From contig JADJVF010000001.1 in the NCBI GenBank assembly GCA_016716705.1, positions 1-64,000 of the forward strand: a DNA stretch of 64,000 nt, in the 5' to 3' direction. The position numbers and the translations under genes were made by a program. Shown one piece after another: positions 15,224 to 24,551 of the stretch. How positions within the stretch are numbered: the stretch's first letter is position 1; each line of letters begins with the position of its first letter. Origin of the DNA: Holophagales bacterium. GTDB lineage: Bacteria > Acidobacteriota > Thermoanaerobaculia > UBA5066. The notes under the pieces were generated by a model that made no database searches, was not told the DNA's origin, and was given only the letters and a program-made list of their open reading frames with translations.

Positions 15224-17140
15224 ATGCGCATTCGCACCTTCGTCCCGGTCGCCGTTGTCGCAGTCCTCGCCCTTCAGGCCCGGGCGGGCGAGCCGCCGGC
15301 CCCCCTGGCGGCCTTCATCCGGGAGACGTACACGAAGCACGAGCACCTCGTCCCGATGCGCGACGGGACCAGGCTCTTCACCGCGGTCTACGTCCCGAAG
15401 GATGCTGGACCGGCGAAGCGCTACCCGATCCTGATGATCCGGACGCCCTACTCCGTCGGGCCCTACGGGATCGACGCCTACCCCGACTCGCTCGGACCAT
15501 CCGAGGCCGCGGCGCGTGAGAAGTTCATCTTCGCCCTCCAGGACGTCCGCGGCCGGGTGATGTCGGAGGGGGCGTTCGTCGACGTGCGGCCGTTCCTCGA
15601 GAAGAAGGGGCCGAAGGAGTTCGACGAGTCGAGCGACGCCTTCGACACCGTCGACTGGCTCGTGAAGAACGTGGCCTACAACAACGGGAAGGTCGGCGCC
15701 TGGGGCATCTCCTACCCCGGTTTCTACGCCGCGATGGCCGCCATCGACGCGCACCCGGCGCTCGTCGCCGTCTCGCCGCAGGCCCCCGTGTCCGACTGGT
15801 TCGAGGGGGACGACTTCCACCACAACGGGGCGTTCTTCCTCTCGCCCGCCTTCAACTTCTACGTCGCGTTCGGCAAGCCCCGGCCCGAGCCGACCGCGAA
15901 GAGGCCCCCGCGGTTCGACCACGGGACGTTCGACGGCTACCGTTTCTTCCTCGACGCGGGTCCGCTGAAGAACCTCCGTACCCACATGAGGGACGTCGCC
16001 TTCTGGGACGACCTGATGGCCCACGAGGCGTACGACGGCTTCTGGAAGGCGCGGAACACGAGACCGCACCTGAAGGGGATCCGGCCCGCGGTCCTGACCG
16101 TCGGGGGCTGGTACGACGCCGAGGACGCCTTCGGCGCGCTGGAGACGTACGCGGCGATCGAGCGGCAGAGCCCCGGAGCCAGCAACCGCCTCGTCATGGG
16201 CCCGTGGTGGCACGGCGGCTGGGCCCGCAGCGAGGGCGAGTCCCACGGGCGCGTCACGTTCGGGCAGAAGACCTCGCAGTACTACCGCGACCAGGTCGAG
16301 CTCCCCTTCTTCCGGCACCACCTCAAGGGAGCCGCGGACCCGAAGCTCCCCGAGGCGACGGTCTTCGAGACCGGACGCAACCGATGGCGCGCCTTCGACG
16401 CGTGGCCGCCGAAGGAGGCGAAGCCCGTCCCCTACCAGCTGGGCACGGAGGGGCGACTCTCGACCGACGCCCCGCAGGCCGGGACGACGGCCGTCGCCGA
16501 GTGGCTGAGCGACCCCGCGAAACCGGTCCCGTACCTCGAGTCGATCGACATCGGGATGAACGCCGACTACATGACGGCCGACCAGCGTTTCGCCGCGCGG
16601 CGGCCCGACGTCGCCGTCTGGCAGACGCCCCCGCTCGACGGAGACGTCACCGTCGCCGGCCCGATCGGCGTCCACCTCTCCGTCTCGACGACGGGGACCG
16701 ACGCCGACTGGGTCGTGAAGCTGATCGACGTCTGGCCCGACGACGTCCCGGTCGAACCCTGGGAGTGGACTCCCCGCAACGCGTGGGACGAGAAGCCGTC
16801 CCGCTCGAAGCTGGGAGGGAACCAGCAGCTCGTGCGGGGCGAGCCGTTCCGCGGGAAATTCCGCAGGAGCCTGGAGAAGCCCGAGCCGTTCACGCCGGGG
16901 ACGATCGAGACCGTGGCCTTCTCGATGCCCGGCGTTCTCCACACGTTCCGGCGCGGGCACCGGATCATGGTGCAGGTGCAGAGCAGCTGGTTCCCGCTCG
17001 TCGACCGGAACCCGCAGACGTTCGTGAACATCCGCGAAGCGACGGAAGCCGACTTCCGGCCGGCCACGCAGCGAATCCACCAGGGAACCGCCTCCCCCTC
17101 GCACCTCGTCCTGCCCGTCCTTCCGGACGAGAGACCGTAG
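15224..17140 (+). CDS. secreted CocE/NonD-type S15 hydrolase (X-Pro dipeptidyl-peptidase / alpha-amino-acid ester hydrolase family)
   Basis: This 638-residue exported protein has a signal peptide ending near LALQARAG. The alpha/beta hydrolase domain has nucleophile motif GISYPGFY (GxSYxG is typical of alpha-amino-acid ester hydrolases), the acid in GGWYDAEDAF and the His in GPWWHGGW. A C-terminal jelly-roll (PepX_C) follows, with GDVTVAGPIGVHLSVSTTG and a late MPGVLHTFRRGHRIMVQVQS. It is divergent from the M2 peptidase, so two exported peptide-degrading enzymes share a 86-base intergenic region. Exact substrate unknown. Confidence 0.88.
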   Translation: MRIRTFVPVAVVAVLALQARAGEPPAPLAAFIRETYTKHEHLVPMRDGTRLFTAVYVPKDAGPAKRYPILMIRTPYSVGPYGIDAYPDSLGPSEAAAREKFIFALQDVRGRVMSEGAFVDVRPFLEKKGPKEFDESSDAFDTVDWLVKNVAYNNGKVGAWGISYPGFYAAMAAIDAHPALVAVSPQAPVSDWFEGDDFHHNGAFFLSPAFNFYVAFGKPRPEPTAKRPPRFDHGTFDGYRFFLDAGPLKNLRTHMRDVAFWDDLMAHEAYDGFWKARNTRPHLKGIRPAVLTVGGWYDAEDAFGALETYAAIERQSPGASNRLVMGPWWHGGWARSEGESHGRVTFGQKTSQYYRDQVELPFFRHHLKGAADPKLPEATVFETGRNRWRAFDAWPPKEAKPVPYQLGTEGRLSTDAPQAGTTAVAEWLSDPAKPVPYLESIDIGMNADYMTADQRFAARRPDVAVWQTPPLDGDVTVAGPIGVHLSVSTTGTDADWVVKLIDVWPDDVPVEPWEWTPRNAWDEKPSRSKLGGNQQLVRGEPFRGKFRRSLEKPEPFTPGTIETVAFSMPGVLHTFRRGHRIMVQVQSSWFPLVDRNPQTFVNIREATEADFRPATQRIHQGTASPSHLVLPVLPDERP

Positions 17141-17220
17141 GAGACGTACCGCAGAACCCGAGCGCCGCACCAGGACCTCCCTCGAGGCCAACGCTTCCCC
17201 CACCTGAGTAGACTCCCGGA

Positions 17221-18945
17221 ATGCCACGGCTCGACGGCAAGAGGGGCAAAGGGCTCGTGGCCGAGATCGCGGTCCTCGCCGTTCTCGTCATCGTCGCCCT
17301 GGCGGCCGTCAGGGGGCACGAGAAGGACGATTCGGCAACCGCGGACGAAGGCATCCACCTGTTCGCGGGAGCCGAGTACGTCGAGAACGGGACCTTCTGG
17401 ATGAACCTCGAGCATCCCCCCCTGATGAAGGCTCTCGCCGGACTCTCCCTGAAGCCACTTCGGCTGACCCCTCCAGCCGGAGGCAATTCCCGCGAGGGGA
17501 CTCCGCACAACGATTACTCCCGCTTCCTCTATTTCAACCGCGTCCCCGCCCACGAGATCCTCCGGGCGGCCCGGCGCCCCTTCCCACTCGTCTTCGGCCT
17601 CCTGATCGTCGTCGTCTGGGCGACGGCCCGCACCCTCGCGGGCCCCGGCGCCGGACTCCTCGCCGCGGGGCTGATCGCGCTCGACCCCGGTTTCGTCGCC
17701 CACGCCAGCATCGTCCACACGGACGTCGGCGCCGCGCTCACGATGACCGCGGCGCTCGTCCTCGCGCTCGCGGCGGCGCGGCGCAACTCCCTGGCCCTCT
17801 GGGCCGTTTCCGGCCTCGCCCTCGGGGTCGCCCTCGCGACGAAGTTCTCCGCGGTGCTCCTCCTCCCGCTCTTCGCCGCGGTGCCGCTTCTCGCGCTCCT
17901 TTCCGAGGGGGAGCGTCGGACCGTCCGTTCCGCCGCGACGAAGGCGCTCGGCGTCGTGACGGCGGGGGTGATCGCCCTCGGACTCCTCGCGGCCATCTAC
18001 GTCGTCAGCATGAGGGCGATGCCCGAGGGAAAGCCGTCCGAGTGCGTCGCACGGTTTCTCGCCGGCCGCGGGGCATCGCCGCAGGCGGTTGACCGGTACG
18101 CGAGACTCTCGCTCGCCCTTCCTTCCCTCGGACACTGGGCCGCCGGCCTGAAGGGGGTCGCGCTCCTCAGCGAGGAAGGCCGCGAGAACGTCAATTTCTT
18201 CCACGGCGAAATCTCCCGGTACGGGTTCCCGGCCTACTTTCCCGCCTCCTTCGTCCTGAAGTCGACGCCGGCGTTTCTCCTCCTCCTCGTCGCGGCGCTC
18301 GTGCTCGGGCGCCGCGAGCTCGCGACCTACTGGGTCGGCAGCCTCCTTCTGGCGGCGTCCTTCTACTTTGCGATCGCGATGACGTCGTCCTTCAACATCG
18401 GCGTCCGCCACCTCTTCCCGGTCTACCCGCTTCTCGCCATCTCCGGGGCCGTCGTCCTGGCGCGACGGCTCCCGGTTCGCCGCTTCGCGCCGGTGGTGGC
18501 CGGCCTCGTCCTCTCGACGGGGTTCTCGCTCGCATCGGCCCACCCGCTCGAGCTCGGCTACTTCAATTTCATCCTCGGCGGCCCCGAGCGGGGAGCGGCG
18601 TGGTTCGCCGACTCGAACGTCGACTGGGGCCAGGACATGAAGCGCCTCGGCGACGACCTCCGCGACACCGGCACGGAGGCGGAGACGACCGTCGTCGCGT
18701 ACAGCGGCCTGGCCACGAACTACTACTCGCGGTCCTGCCGGCTCCTCGACCCGTCGCGGCCGATCTCTCCCGGCCTCTACGCGATCTCGGACTCGATGCA
18801 GGCGGTCGGACCCGAGTTCCTCGAAAGCCTGGAGGGAAAGGCCTCGTCGGACCAGCTCCGCGCCCTCCTCTCCCAGCTTCGTACGAGGGGGCGGCGGCTG
18901 CGGCGCGTCGGCGCCTCGATCACGATCTGGGAGCTTCCGGGCTGA
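17221..18945 (+). CDS. GT39/PMT-like membrane glycosyltransferase
   Basis: This polytopic protein of 574 residues has about ten hydrophobic segments. The first periplasmic loop carries TADEGIHLFAGAEYVENG and NLEHPPLMKALAG, the Asp-Glu and EHPP pattern of GT-C glycosyltransferases that use lipid-linked sugars. FADSNVDWGQDMKRL in the C-terminal soluble part is common in this bacterial subfamily. It probably transfers a sugar from a polyprenyl-phosphate donor outside the cytoplasmic membrane; the acceptor is unknown. It overlaps the convergent methyltransferase gene by 26 bases and sits beside the glycan block at 18.9-24.4 kb. Confidence 0.8.
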   Translation: MPRLDGKRGKGLVAEIAVLAVLVIVALAAVRGHEKDDSATADEGIHLFAGAEYVENGTFWMNLEHPPLMKALAGLSLKPLRLTPPAGGNSREGTPHNDYSRFLYFNRVPAHEILRAARRPFPLVFGLLIVVVWATARTLAGPGAGLLAAGLIALDPGFVAHASIVHTDVGAALTMTAALVLALAAARRNSLALWAVSGLALGVALATKFSAVLLLPLFAAVPLLALLSEGERRTVRSAATKALGVVTAGVIALGLLAAIYVVSMRAMPEGKPSECVARFLAGRGASPQAVDRYARLSLALPSLGHWAAGLKGVALLSEEGRENVNFFHGEISRYGFPAYFPASFVLKSTPAFLLLLVAALVLGRRELATYWVGSLLLAASFYFAIAMTSSFNIGVRHLFPVYPLLAISGAVVLARRLPVRRFAPVVAGLVLSTGFSLASAHPLELGYFNFILGGPERGAAWFADSNVDWGQDMKRLGDDLRDTGTEAETTVVAYSGLATNYYSRSCRLLDPSRPISPGLYAISDSMQAVGPEFLESLEGKASSDQLRALLSQLRTRGRRLRRVGASITIWELPG

Positions 18946-19783
18946 CGTCGGCTCGCCTTCGTCCCCCGAACTTCCAGGAGTTTCCGTTCCGGAAGACGAC
19001 GTAGGCGCTTCCCGGCTCGACGTCGGCAGAGGCGAGCCAGCGTTCCACCGTGCGCCGGTCGAAGTAGGTCGTCCGGGGAGTGACGAGCTGGTCGAAGGCG
19101 ACGTGGTGGAAGAACCAGAACGGCCTCTCGGCGATCCAGAGGGCGTACGCGCCGAGCGGGAGGACCCTCTCGAGAGCCTCCGGCCGGACGAGCCGGCGCG
19201 CCAGCGCACGCAAGAGCCGGGCGTAGAGGAAGAACGGGACGACGAGCGGAAGCGCGAGGCCGTACTTCGTCAGCCACCACGGAAGCCGGGACGCCACGCG
19301 GCGGATCGGCTCGACGACGAGGCGCACGAGCGCGTTTCCCTCGCGCGCGTAGACCCACGCGTGAAAACGGCCGCCAGGACGCGTGTGGCGCAGGAGCGAG
19401 CGGAAGCCGGCGTCCGGGTCGGCGAGGTGGTGGAGGACGCCGATGCAGTAGACGAGGTCGAAGGCCCCGAGGTCCGCCGTGACGAGATCTCCCCGCCGGA
19501 GATCGACGAGGCCTGCGGGAAGGTGCGCCAGGTTTCGGCGCGTCGCCTCGACCGTGTCACCGAGCTCGATTCCCGTGAGGCTTCCCGGCCCGAGGGTTCC
19601 CATGTGGGCGAGGAGCGAGCCGTTCCCGAAGCCGAGCTCGAGGACCGAGAGGCCGGCGACGGAATCGGGGCTGATGGGCGCCATCCACTCGAGGAACTGC
19701 TCGCGCGAGTAGACGGAACCCTCGCGTACCGTGTTCCACGAGGAGGCGAACGCCTCGGCGGTCCGACGGTCGGTGCCGGTCAC
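18920..19783 (-). CDS. class I SAM-dependent methyltransferase
   Basis: The protein has about 287 residues with motif I VLELGFGNGSLLAHMG, motif II region GDLVTADLGAFDLVYCIGVL and HHLADPDAGFRSL. A hydrophobic, aromatic-rich C-terminal half (about residues 150-240) suggests membrane association. GTG at 19783 overlaps the asnB stop (GTGA), so coupling to asnB is likely; an ATG 42 bases further up would overlap asnB more deeply. In surface-glycan clusters such enzymes methylate sugars or lipid intermediates; that role is inferred from context. Confidence 0.8.
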   Translation of the reverse strand: MTGTDRRTAEAFASSWNTVREGSVYSREQFLEWMAPISPDSVAGLSVLELGFGNGSLLAHMGTLGPGSLTGIELGDTVEATRRNLAHLPAGLVDLRRGDLVTADLGAFDLVYCIGVLHHLADPDAGFRSLLRHTRPGGRFHAWVYAREGNALVRLVVEPIRRVASRLPWWLTKYGLALPLVVPFFLYARLLRALARRLVRPEALERVLPLGAYALWIAERPFWFFHHVAFDQLVTPRTTYFDRRTVERWLASADVEPGSAYVVFRNGNSWKFGGRRRADVSPEAPRS

Positions 19784-21684
19784 GGTTCGAGGGCCCTGCG
19801 CGGCTTCCCCGCAAACGCGATCCACCAGAGCTGGAACATCAGCAGGTTGAAGAGGCGCTTGCGGTGGTCACGCCGGCCCGCCGCGTGCTCCCTCAGAAGC
19901 CTCGCGACGAACGCGGGCTCGAAGAGTCCGTGCCGCGCGAGGGACGCCGGAGAGAGGACGTCCTCCAGGAGCTCCCGGAGCTCCCCGCGAAACCACTTGC
20001 CGAGCGGGGCGCCGAAGCCCTTCTTCGGCCGCTCCACGATCTCCGGGGGGAGGCGTCCCGCCGCGTAGGCCCGCAGGAGGGCCTTGCCCCGCGCGCCGGC
20101 CAGCTTCCTGTCGGCCGGGAGGGCGCGCGCGAAAGCGACGATCTCCGGCGCGAGAAACGGAACCCGGACCTCGAGCGCGCACGACATGCTGGCCCGATCG
20201 ACCTTCACCAGGACCTGGTCCTGGAGGTAGAAGCGCTGGTCGGTGCGGAGCAGGGCTTCGAGGCTGCCGGCGCGCAGGACCTCCGCCGACGGCTCGTGCA
20301 GGAGTCTCTCGAGCTCCGGCTGGAGGCGCGCGTCGTGGGCGCGGAGGAGGAACGGGAGCTCCTCCGGCTGGAAGGTCCCGAGCCAGCGCGCGTTCCTCAG
20401 GACCGGATCGGGGTCGAGGCCCGCAAGGAACTTCCTGACCCTGAAGTCGAACGAGAGATTGTCGTAGTTCACCGGGAGGACGACGTCCGCCGCCCCGGCC
20501 AGCGCGCGCCGGACCGCCCGCGGGAGACGAGACAGCCCCCGCGCCAGGCTCGCGGCGCGGTACGTCGGGTAGCCGGCGAAGAGCTCGTCCGCTCCATCCC
20601 CGGAGAGCGCCACCGTCACGTGCCGCCGCGCGAACCTCGAGAGGAGCAGGGTCGGGAAGATCGACCCGTCGGCCAGGGGCTCGGAGACGACGTCCGCCAC
20701 CGACGGGACGAGGTCGAGCAGCGCCCGCGCCCCGAGGATCTCGACGTGGTGGTCGCTGCCGATCGACGAGGCGACGAGGGCGGCCCATCGCGACTCGTCG
20801 AAGGAAGGGTCCTCGAATCCGATCGAGAAGGTCGAAATCCGCGACGCCGAAACGTCGACCGCGGTCCTGGCGATGATCGAAGAGTCGAGGCCGCCCGAGA
20901 GGAAGACGCCCACGGGAACGTCGGCCACGAGCTGGCGTTCGACCGTCCGGTGGACGAGGCGATCGAACTCGGCGACGTCGCTGGCGAGATCCCCGGGTCC
21001 CTCCGAGACCGGGGGCGGAGGAGGCGCGTATCGCCGGATCGACCGTCGGCCCGCCGCGTCCAGGTGGAGGACGTGCCCCTCGCGGAGCTTCTCGACGCCG
21101 CGGACGATCGACCACGGGCCAGGTACGAAGTCGAGCTGGAGGTAGGCCTGGAGCGCGATCGGATCGACCTCGACAGGCACGAGAGAGCTTCCGACGAGGG
21201 CGCCGAGCTCCGAAGCGAAGACGAGGCCCTCGGGACGCTCCGACCAGTAGAGGGGCTTGACGCCCATCGGGTCCCTGACGAGGTACGCGTCGCCGCTGCG
21301 GGAATCGAAGAGGCAGAACGCGAAGATGCCGTCGAGCCGCGCGAAGGCGCGCTCGCCCGCGAGGAGGTAGAGGCCGACGATCGCCTCCGTGTCCGATTCC
21401 GAGCGGAGCTCGAGGCCGGCCCGGAGGCACTCGTCGCGGATCTCCCGGTAGTTGTAGACCTCGCCGTTGAAGACGATGCAGACCTGATGTCGAGCATCCC
21501 AGAGCGGCTGGGCTGCGGCCTCCGACAGGTCGATGACGCTGAGCCTCGTATGCCCGAGGGAGGCCCCCGGGATCCGTTCGACGCCCGCACCGTCCGGTCC
21601 CCGGTGGACGAGCCTCGCACCCATCCGCTCGAGGGCGAAGGAGAGGTCGCCACGCGGGGCGAGGATGCCGTGGATGCCGCACAT
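19780..21684 (-). CDS. asnB: asparagine synthase (glutamine-hydrolysing)
   Basis: This 634-residue enzyme starts MCGIHGILAP, so Cys2 is the glutaminase nucleophile. The class II amidotransferase domain has HRGPDGAG and FNGEVYNY. The synthetase domain has the PP-loop VFLSGGLDSS and SGDGADELFAGYP, then LVKVDRASM and EVRVPFLAPE. Such AsnB proteins often lie in glycan or capsule clusters, where they may amidate sugar acids rather than serve amino-acid supply. Here it follows a GT2 gene by 21 bases and precedes a methyltransferase with overlap. Confidence 0.93.
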   Translation of the reverse strand: MCGIHGILAPRGDLSFALERMGARLVHRGPDGAGVERIPGASLGHTRLSVIDLSEAAAQPLWDARHQVCIVFNGEVYNYREIRDECLRAGLELRSESDTEAIVGLYLLAGERAFARLDGIFAFCLFDSRSGDAYLVRDPMGVKPLYWSERPEGLVFASELGALVGSSLVPVEVDPIALQAYLQLDFVPGPWSIVRGVEKLREGHVLHLDAAGRRSIRRYAPPPPPVSEGPGDLASDVAEFDRLVHRTVERQLVADVPVGVFLSGGLDSSIIARTAVDVSASRISTFSIGFEDPSFDESRWAALVASSIGSDHHVEILGARALLDLVPSVADVVSEPLADGSIFPTLLLSRFARRHVTVALSGDGADELFAGYPTYRAASLARGLSRLPRAVRRALAGAADVVLPVNYDNLSFDFRVRKFLAGLDPDPVLRNARWLGTFQPEELPFLLRAHDARLQPELERLLHEPSAEVLRAGSLEALLRTDQRFYLQDQVLVKVDRASMSCALEVRVPFLAPEIVAFARALPADRKLAGARGKALLRAYAAGRLPPEIVERPKKGFGAPLGKWFRGELRELLEDVLSPASLARHGLFEPAFVARLLREHAAGRRDHRKRLFNLLMFQLWWIAFAGKPRRALEP

Positions 21685-21705
21685 GGACGACCGCGCCGGC
21701 CCGAC

Positions 21706-22698
21706 CTATCGGACTCCGGGTGCCCCGCCGGCCGCTTCGGTCGTCCCCACCTCGTCGATCACCCTGTAGCTCCTCTTCCCGCCGACCCGGTGAAGCACCC
21801 GGATGTTGATCTCGGCCAGGAGGCCCGACGTGACGCAGACGAGGGAGGCCACGTACATCAGGAGCATGAAGAAGACCATCGGCGTGCTCTCGGGGTGGCC
21901 ACGGAAGAGCGCCCGCCAGGCGACGAGAATGAAGGCCGCGGTGCCGAGGCCGAAGAAGACGAACCCGAGCTTTCCGAAGAAGTAGGCCGGCTTGGAGCCG
22001 TAGGTGTTCAGCATCTTGACCGTGAGGAGGTCGATCAGGACCTTGTAGACCCTCGAGAGGCCGTACTTGCTCTCGCCGTGGAGGCGGGGCCGATGGTTGA
22101 CCTCCACCTCGACGATCCGTCCGCCCTGGGCCGCGCAGTACGCCGGGATGAAGCGGTGCATCTCGCCGTAGAGCTCGACGTTCTCCAGGTAGACGCGGCG
22201 GAACACCTTGAGCGTGCAGCCGACGTCGTGGAGCCGCAGGCCGAGCGCGTGCGTGATGAGGAAATTCGCGACGAGCGAGGGGACGATTCTCGACAGCGCC
22301 CGGTCCTTCCGGCGCGCCCTCCAGCCGCAGACGACGTCGGCCCGGCCCTCGAGGATCTCGGTGAGCATCCGGGGAAGGTCGTGGGGATCGTTCTGCAGGT
22401 CCGCGTCCAGGAACGCGATCAGCTCTCCCTGCGCGTGCTCGATCCCGGCCGCCATGGCCGCGGTCTGGCCCTGATTGCCGAGGAACCGGAGAGCGCGGAG
22501 CCAGGGACGATCGCCCGCCAGCTCGCGGATCCTGCCCCAGCTGCCATCCCTGCTGCCGTCGTCCACGAGGATGAGCTCACTCTGGCCGGGCAGAGTCCGA
22601 CGGACCTCTTCGATCTCGTGCACGAGCGCCTCGAGATTGCCGATCTCGTTGAAGAGCGGAACGACGATGCTGAGAAGCGGGAGCTCAGGAGCTGGAAT
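21706..22698 (-). CDS. GT2 polyprenyl-phosphate sugar transferase (DPM1/GtrB/ArnC type)
   Basis: The sequence begins at LLSIVVPLFNEIGNLEALV, with ILVDDGSRDGS and the metal-binding LDADLQNDP, then a C-terminal membrane part (KLGFVFFGLGTAAFILVAW and VFFMLLMYVASLVCVTSGLL). The family moves a sugar from a nucleotide to undecaprenyl or dolichyl phosphate. The start is unclear: no ATG, GTG or TTG is in frame between the upstream gene's stop and the first strand. ATT at 22698 is given as a placeholder, and a one-base slip may hide the real start. It overlaps the membrane protein at 22685. Confidence 0.8.
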   Translation of the reverse strand: MPAPELPLLSIVVPLFNEIGNLEALVHEIEEVRRTLPGQSELILVDDGSRDGSWGRIRELAGDRPWLRALRFLGNQGQTAAMAAGIEHAQGELIAFLDADLQNDPHDLPRMLTEILEGRADVVCGWRARRKDRALSRIVPSLVANFLITHALGLRLHDVGCTLKVFRRVYLENVELYGEMHRFIPAYCAAQGGRIVEVEVNHRPRLHGESKYGLSRVYKVLIDLLTVKMLNTYGSKPAYFFGKLGFVFFGLGTAAFILVAWRALFRGHPESTPMVFFMLLMYVASLVCVTSGLLAEINIRVLHRVGGKRSYRVIDEVGTTEAAGGAPGVR

Positions 22699-24421
22699 CG
22701 CGAACCTCCGTCGGGGCGGCGTCTTCGGCGGGACGGAAGTCCTCCGAACAGCCCCGGCGAGACTGCACCCAGGGTGCTGCAGCTGGCAAGCCGAGGAGGA
22801 CGAGGACTCCGAGGAGGGCGAGCCCGCTGAGCCAGCGGAAGGCGACGAGGGGTGGGAAAGGCCTCCATCGCCAGCTGGCGACGTGGGGTCCGGCCGGGAC
22901 GTGGACGGCGACGAGACCCGTGGCCCTGTCGAGGAGGAGCGGGGCCGGCCGGCCATCGACCGACACGCTCATTCCCGGGAAGCCGAGAACGTGCCAGACG
23001 AGCACGCCGGGTCGCGGGGCGACGAGGGAGACCTCCTTGTCGAGCCGGTCCCAGCGGACGACGCTCACCGGCGTCGCGGGTGCCGTCGAGAGCACCGCGG
23101 AACGAGCGCGAATCGGGTCGAGCTCCGTCGACCGGCGGCCGATCATCTCGACGAAGAAGGCCTGCGGAGCCGTCCGCGGCACGTACCAGTAGTCCCACCA
23201 CAGACCCCGCTGGACACGGTTTCCCTGGTCTGCCTCGGCCTCGTGGACGGCCGCGGGATCCGGGAAAACGTGGCCCTTCAGCCCCGTCGCCGGCGGAGGG
23301 CGCGGCGGAAGGGACTGTGCGGTCCCGGCACCGACGTGCGGCGCGGCGAGGAGCGCTCCGAGGATCGCGAGGACCGCGGCCCTCCTACCGGGCAGCTGAG
23401 CGATCAGCGCCGAGACCGCGAGCGTCATCGGCGCAGCGACCCGCCACGGGAACTGGAGCCTCGAGAGCACCGGAGCGGCATCCCAGGCGTGCCCGAAAGG
23501 GCCGAGCGTCGCGACGAACGCGACGCCCAGGACGCAGAGCCAGGCCCGCGTCTCCATCTTCCGGCGCTGCTCCGGGGACGCCAGAACGAAGGCCGCGAGG
23601 CCGAGGAGGACGGTGCCGACGAGCGCGGTCGAGACGCGTTCGTTGAAGTCGGCGTCCATGGCAGCCCGGTTGAACAGGGTGTTCGTCGAGGGTCGGAAGG
23701 CTCCCGCTGCATTCTCGCCAAACCAGAGCTCCACACGGAGCCAGCGGGAAGCGAGCGCCTGGGGCGCAAGCGAGAAGGCGGCGAGCGCGAGACCGAGGGG
23801 CGCCGCGAGGAGGAGCGGGCGAATCGCCCTCCGCGTGGAGGGGAGCAGCAGAATCAGCGGGCCGATGGCGAGACCGAAGAGAACCAGGAGCGGGAGATTC
23901 GTCAGCGCGAGAGCGGCCACGGCCAGCGCTCCGAGCGCGACCCGGCGGCGGGGAGCGAGCCTCTCCTCGACCGCGATCCAGAGAACGAGCGGTGCGAAGA
24001 CGAACGCCCAGTGCTCGGCGAGGGCGCCGCGCTCGTAGAGATCGATCAGCCTGTAGGGCGCCACGACGTAGAGGACCGCTGCCCAGAGCGACCCGGAGCC
24101 GAATCCCGCGGCCCGCAGCCATCCGCTCAGGGCGAGACCGGAGAGGAGACTCGCTACGAGGGCGAGCCCTCCGAGGCCGGTCCCGAGGCGGAGGCCGCCG
24201 AGCGGGAGGAGCGCGTGGACCGTGTTCACGAGAGGGGGATAGAAGATGAGGCCCGGTCCCCCGAACCCGCCGTTGAGATCGCTCGCCCAGGCCGGAAGGA
24301 GGACGCCAGCTCTGAGGTTCGCCGCCGTCTGCTGCGCATAGACGAGGTACGCGCCGATATCGTGCCCAGCCAGCTCCCACCCCGAGAGGATCGGGGCCCC
24401 GGCGAGAAGCACTGCAGCCAC
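22685..24421 (-). CDS. large integral membrane protein, '6-pyruvoyl-tetrahydropterin-synthase-related' family
   Basis: This 578-residue polytopic protein has ten or more hydrophobic helices and a C-terminal soluble region with a final helix. The first loop has HDIGAYLVYAQQTAANLRAG then WASDLNGGFGGPGLIFYPPL, the pattern of the PTPS-related membrane family (Pfam PTPS_related), which despite its name looks like a GT-C-type glycosyltransferase. GTG at 24421 is the only common start before the first helix. It is first in the minus-strand block with GT2, asnB and a methyltransferase. A role in surface polysaccharide or glycolipid assembly is inference. Confidence 0.72.
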   Translation of the reverse strand: MAAVLLAGAPILSGWELAGHDIGAYLVYAQQTAANLRAGVLLPAWASDLNGGFGGPGLIFYPPLVNTVHALLPLGGLRLGTGLGGLALVASLLSGLALSGWLRAAGFGSGSLWAAVLYVVAPYRLIDLYERGALAEHWAFVFAPLVLWIAVEERLAPRRRVALGALAVAALALTNLPLLVLFGLAIGPLILLLPSTRRAIRPLLLAAPLGLALAAFSLAPQALASRWLRVELWFGENAAGAFRPSTNTLFNRAAMDADFNERVSTALVGTVLLGLAAFVLASPEQRRKMETRAWLCVLGVAFVATLGPFGHAWDAAPVLSRLQFPWRVAAPMTLAVSALIAQLPGRRAAVLAILGALLAAPHVGAGTAQSLPPRPPPATGLKGHVFPDPAAVHEAEADQGNRVQRGLWWDYWYVPRTAPQAFFVEMIGRRSTELDPIRARSAVLSTAPATPVSVVRWDRLDKEVSLVAPRPGVLVWHVLGFPGMSVSVDGRPAPLLLDRATGLVAVHVPAGPHVASWRWRPFPPLVAFRWLSGLALLGVLVLLGLPAAAPWVQSRRGCSEDFRPAEDAAPTEVRDSSS

Positions 24422-24551
24422 GAGAGCGATGATCCCGACGAAGGCCTCGGATCGGGTTCGGCGCGGCGTCTCGATTCTGGAGACGATGCGTGACGCCCGC
24501 GGAGACTGTCAAGAAATTCCCCGAGGCCCTCTCGCGGCCGGACGGACCGGC

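Noticed and set aside
15185..17227. 680-codon open frame antisense to the S15 hydrolase gene
   Set aside because: Arg/Val/Gly/Asp-rich composition from reading GC-rich codons on the wrong strand; no domain pattern, and the plus strand carries a complete conserved enzyme.
16567..19209. 880-codon minus-strand open frame across the S15 and GT39-like genes
   Set aside because: It spans two convincing plus-strand genes and an intergenic gap, with low-complexity Arg/Glu runs typical of a shadow frame.
19864..22830. 988-codon plus-strand open frame across asnB and GT2
   Set aside because: Antisense to strongly conserved AsnB and GT2 motifs; charged low-complexity translation only.
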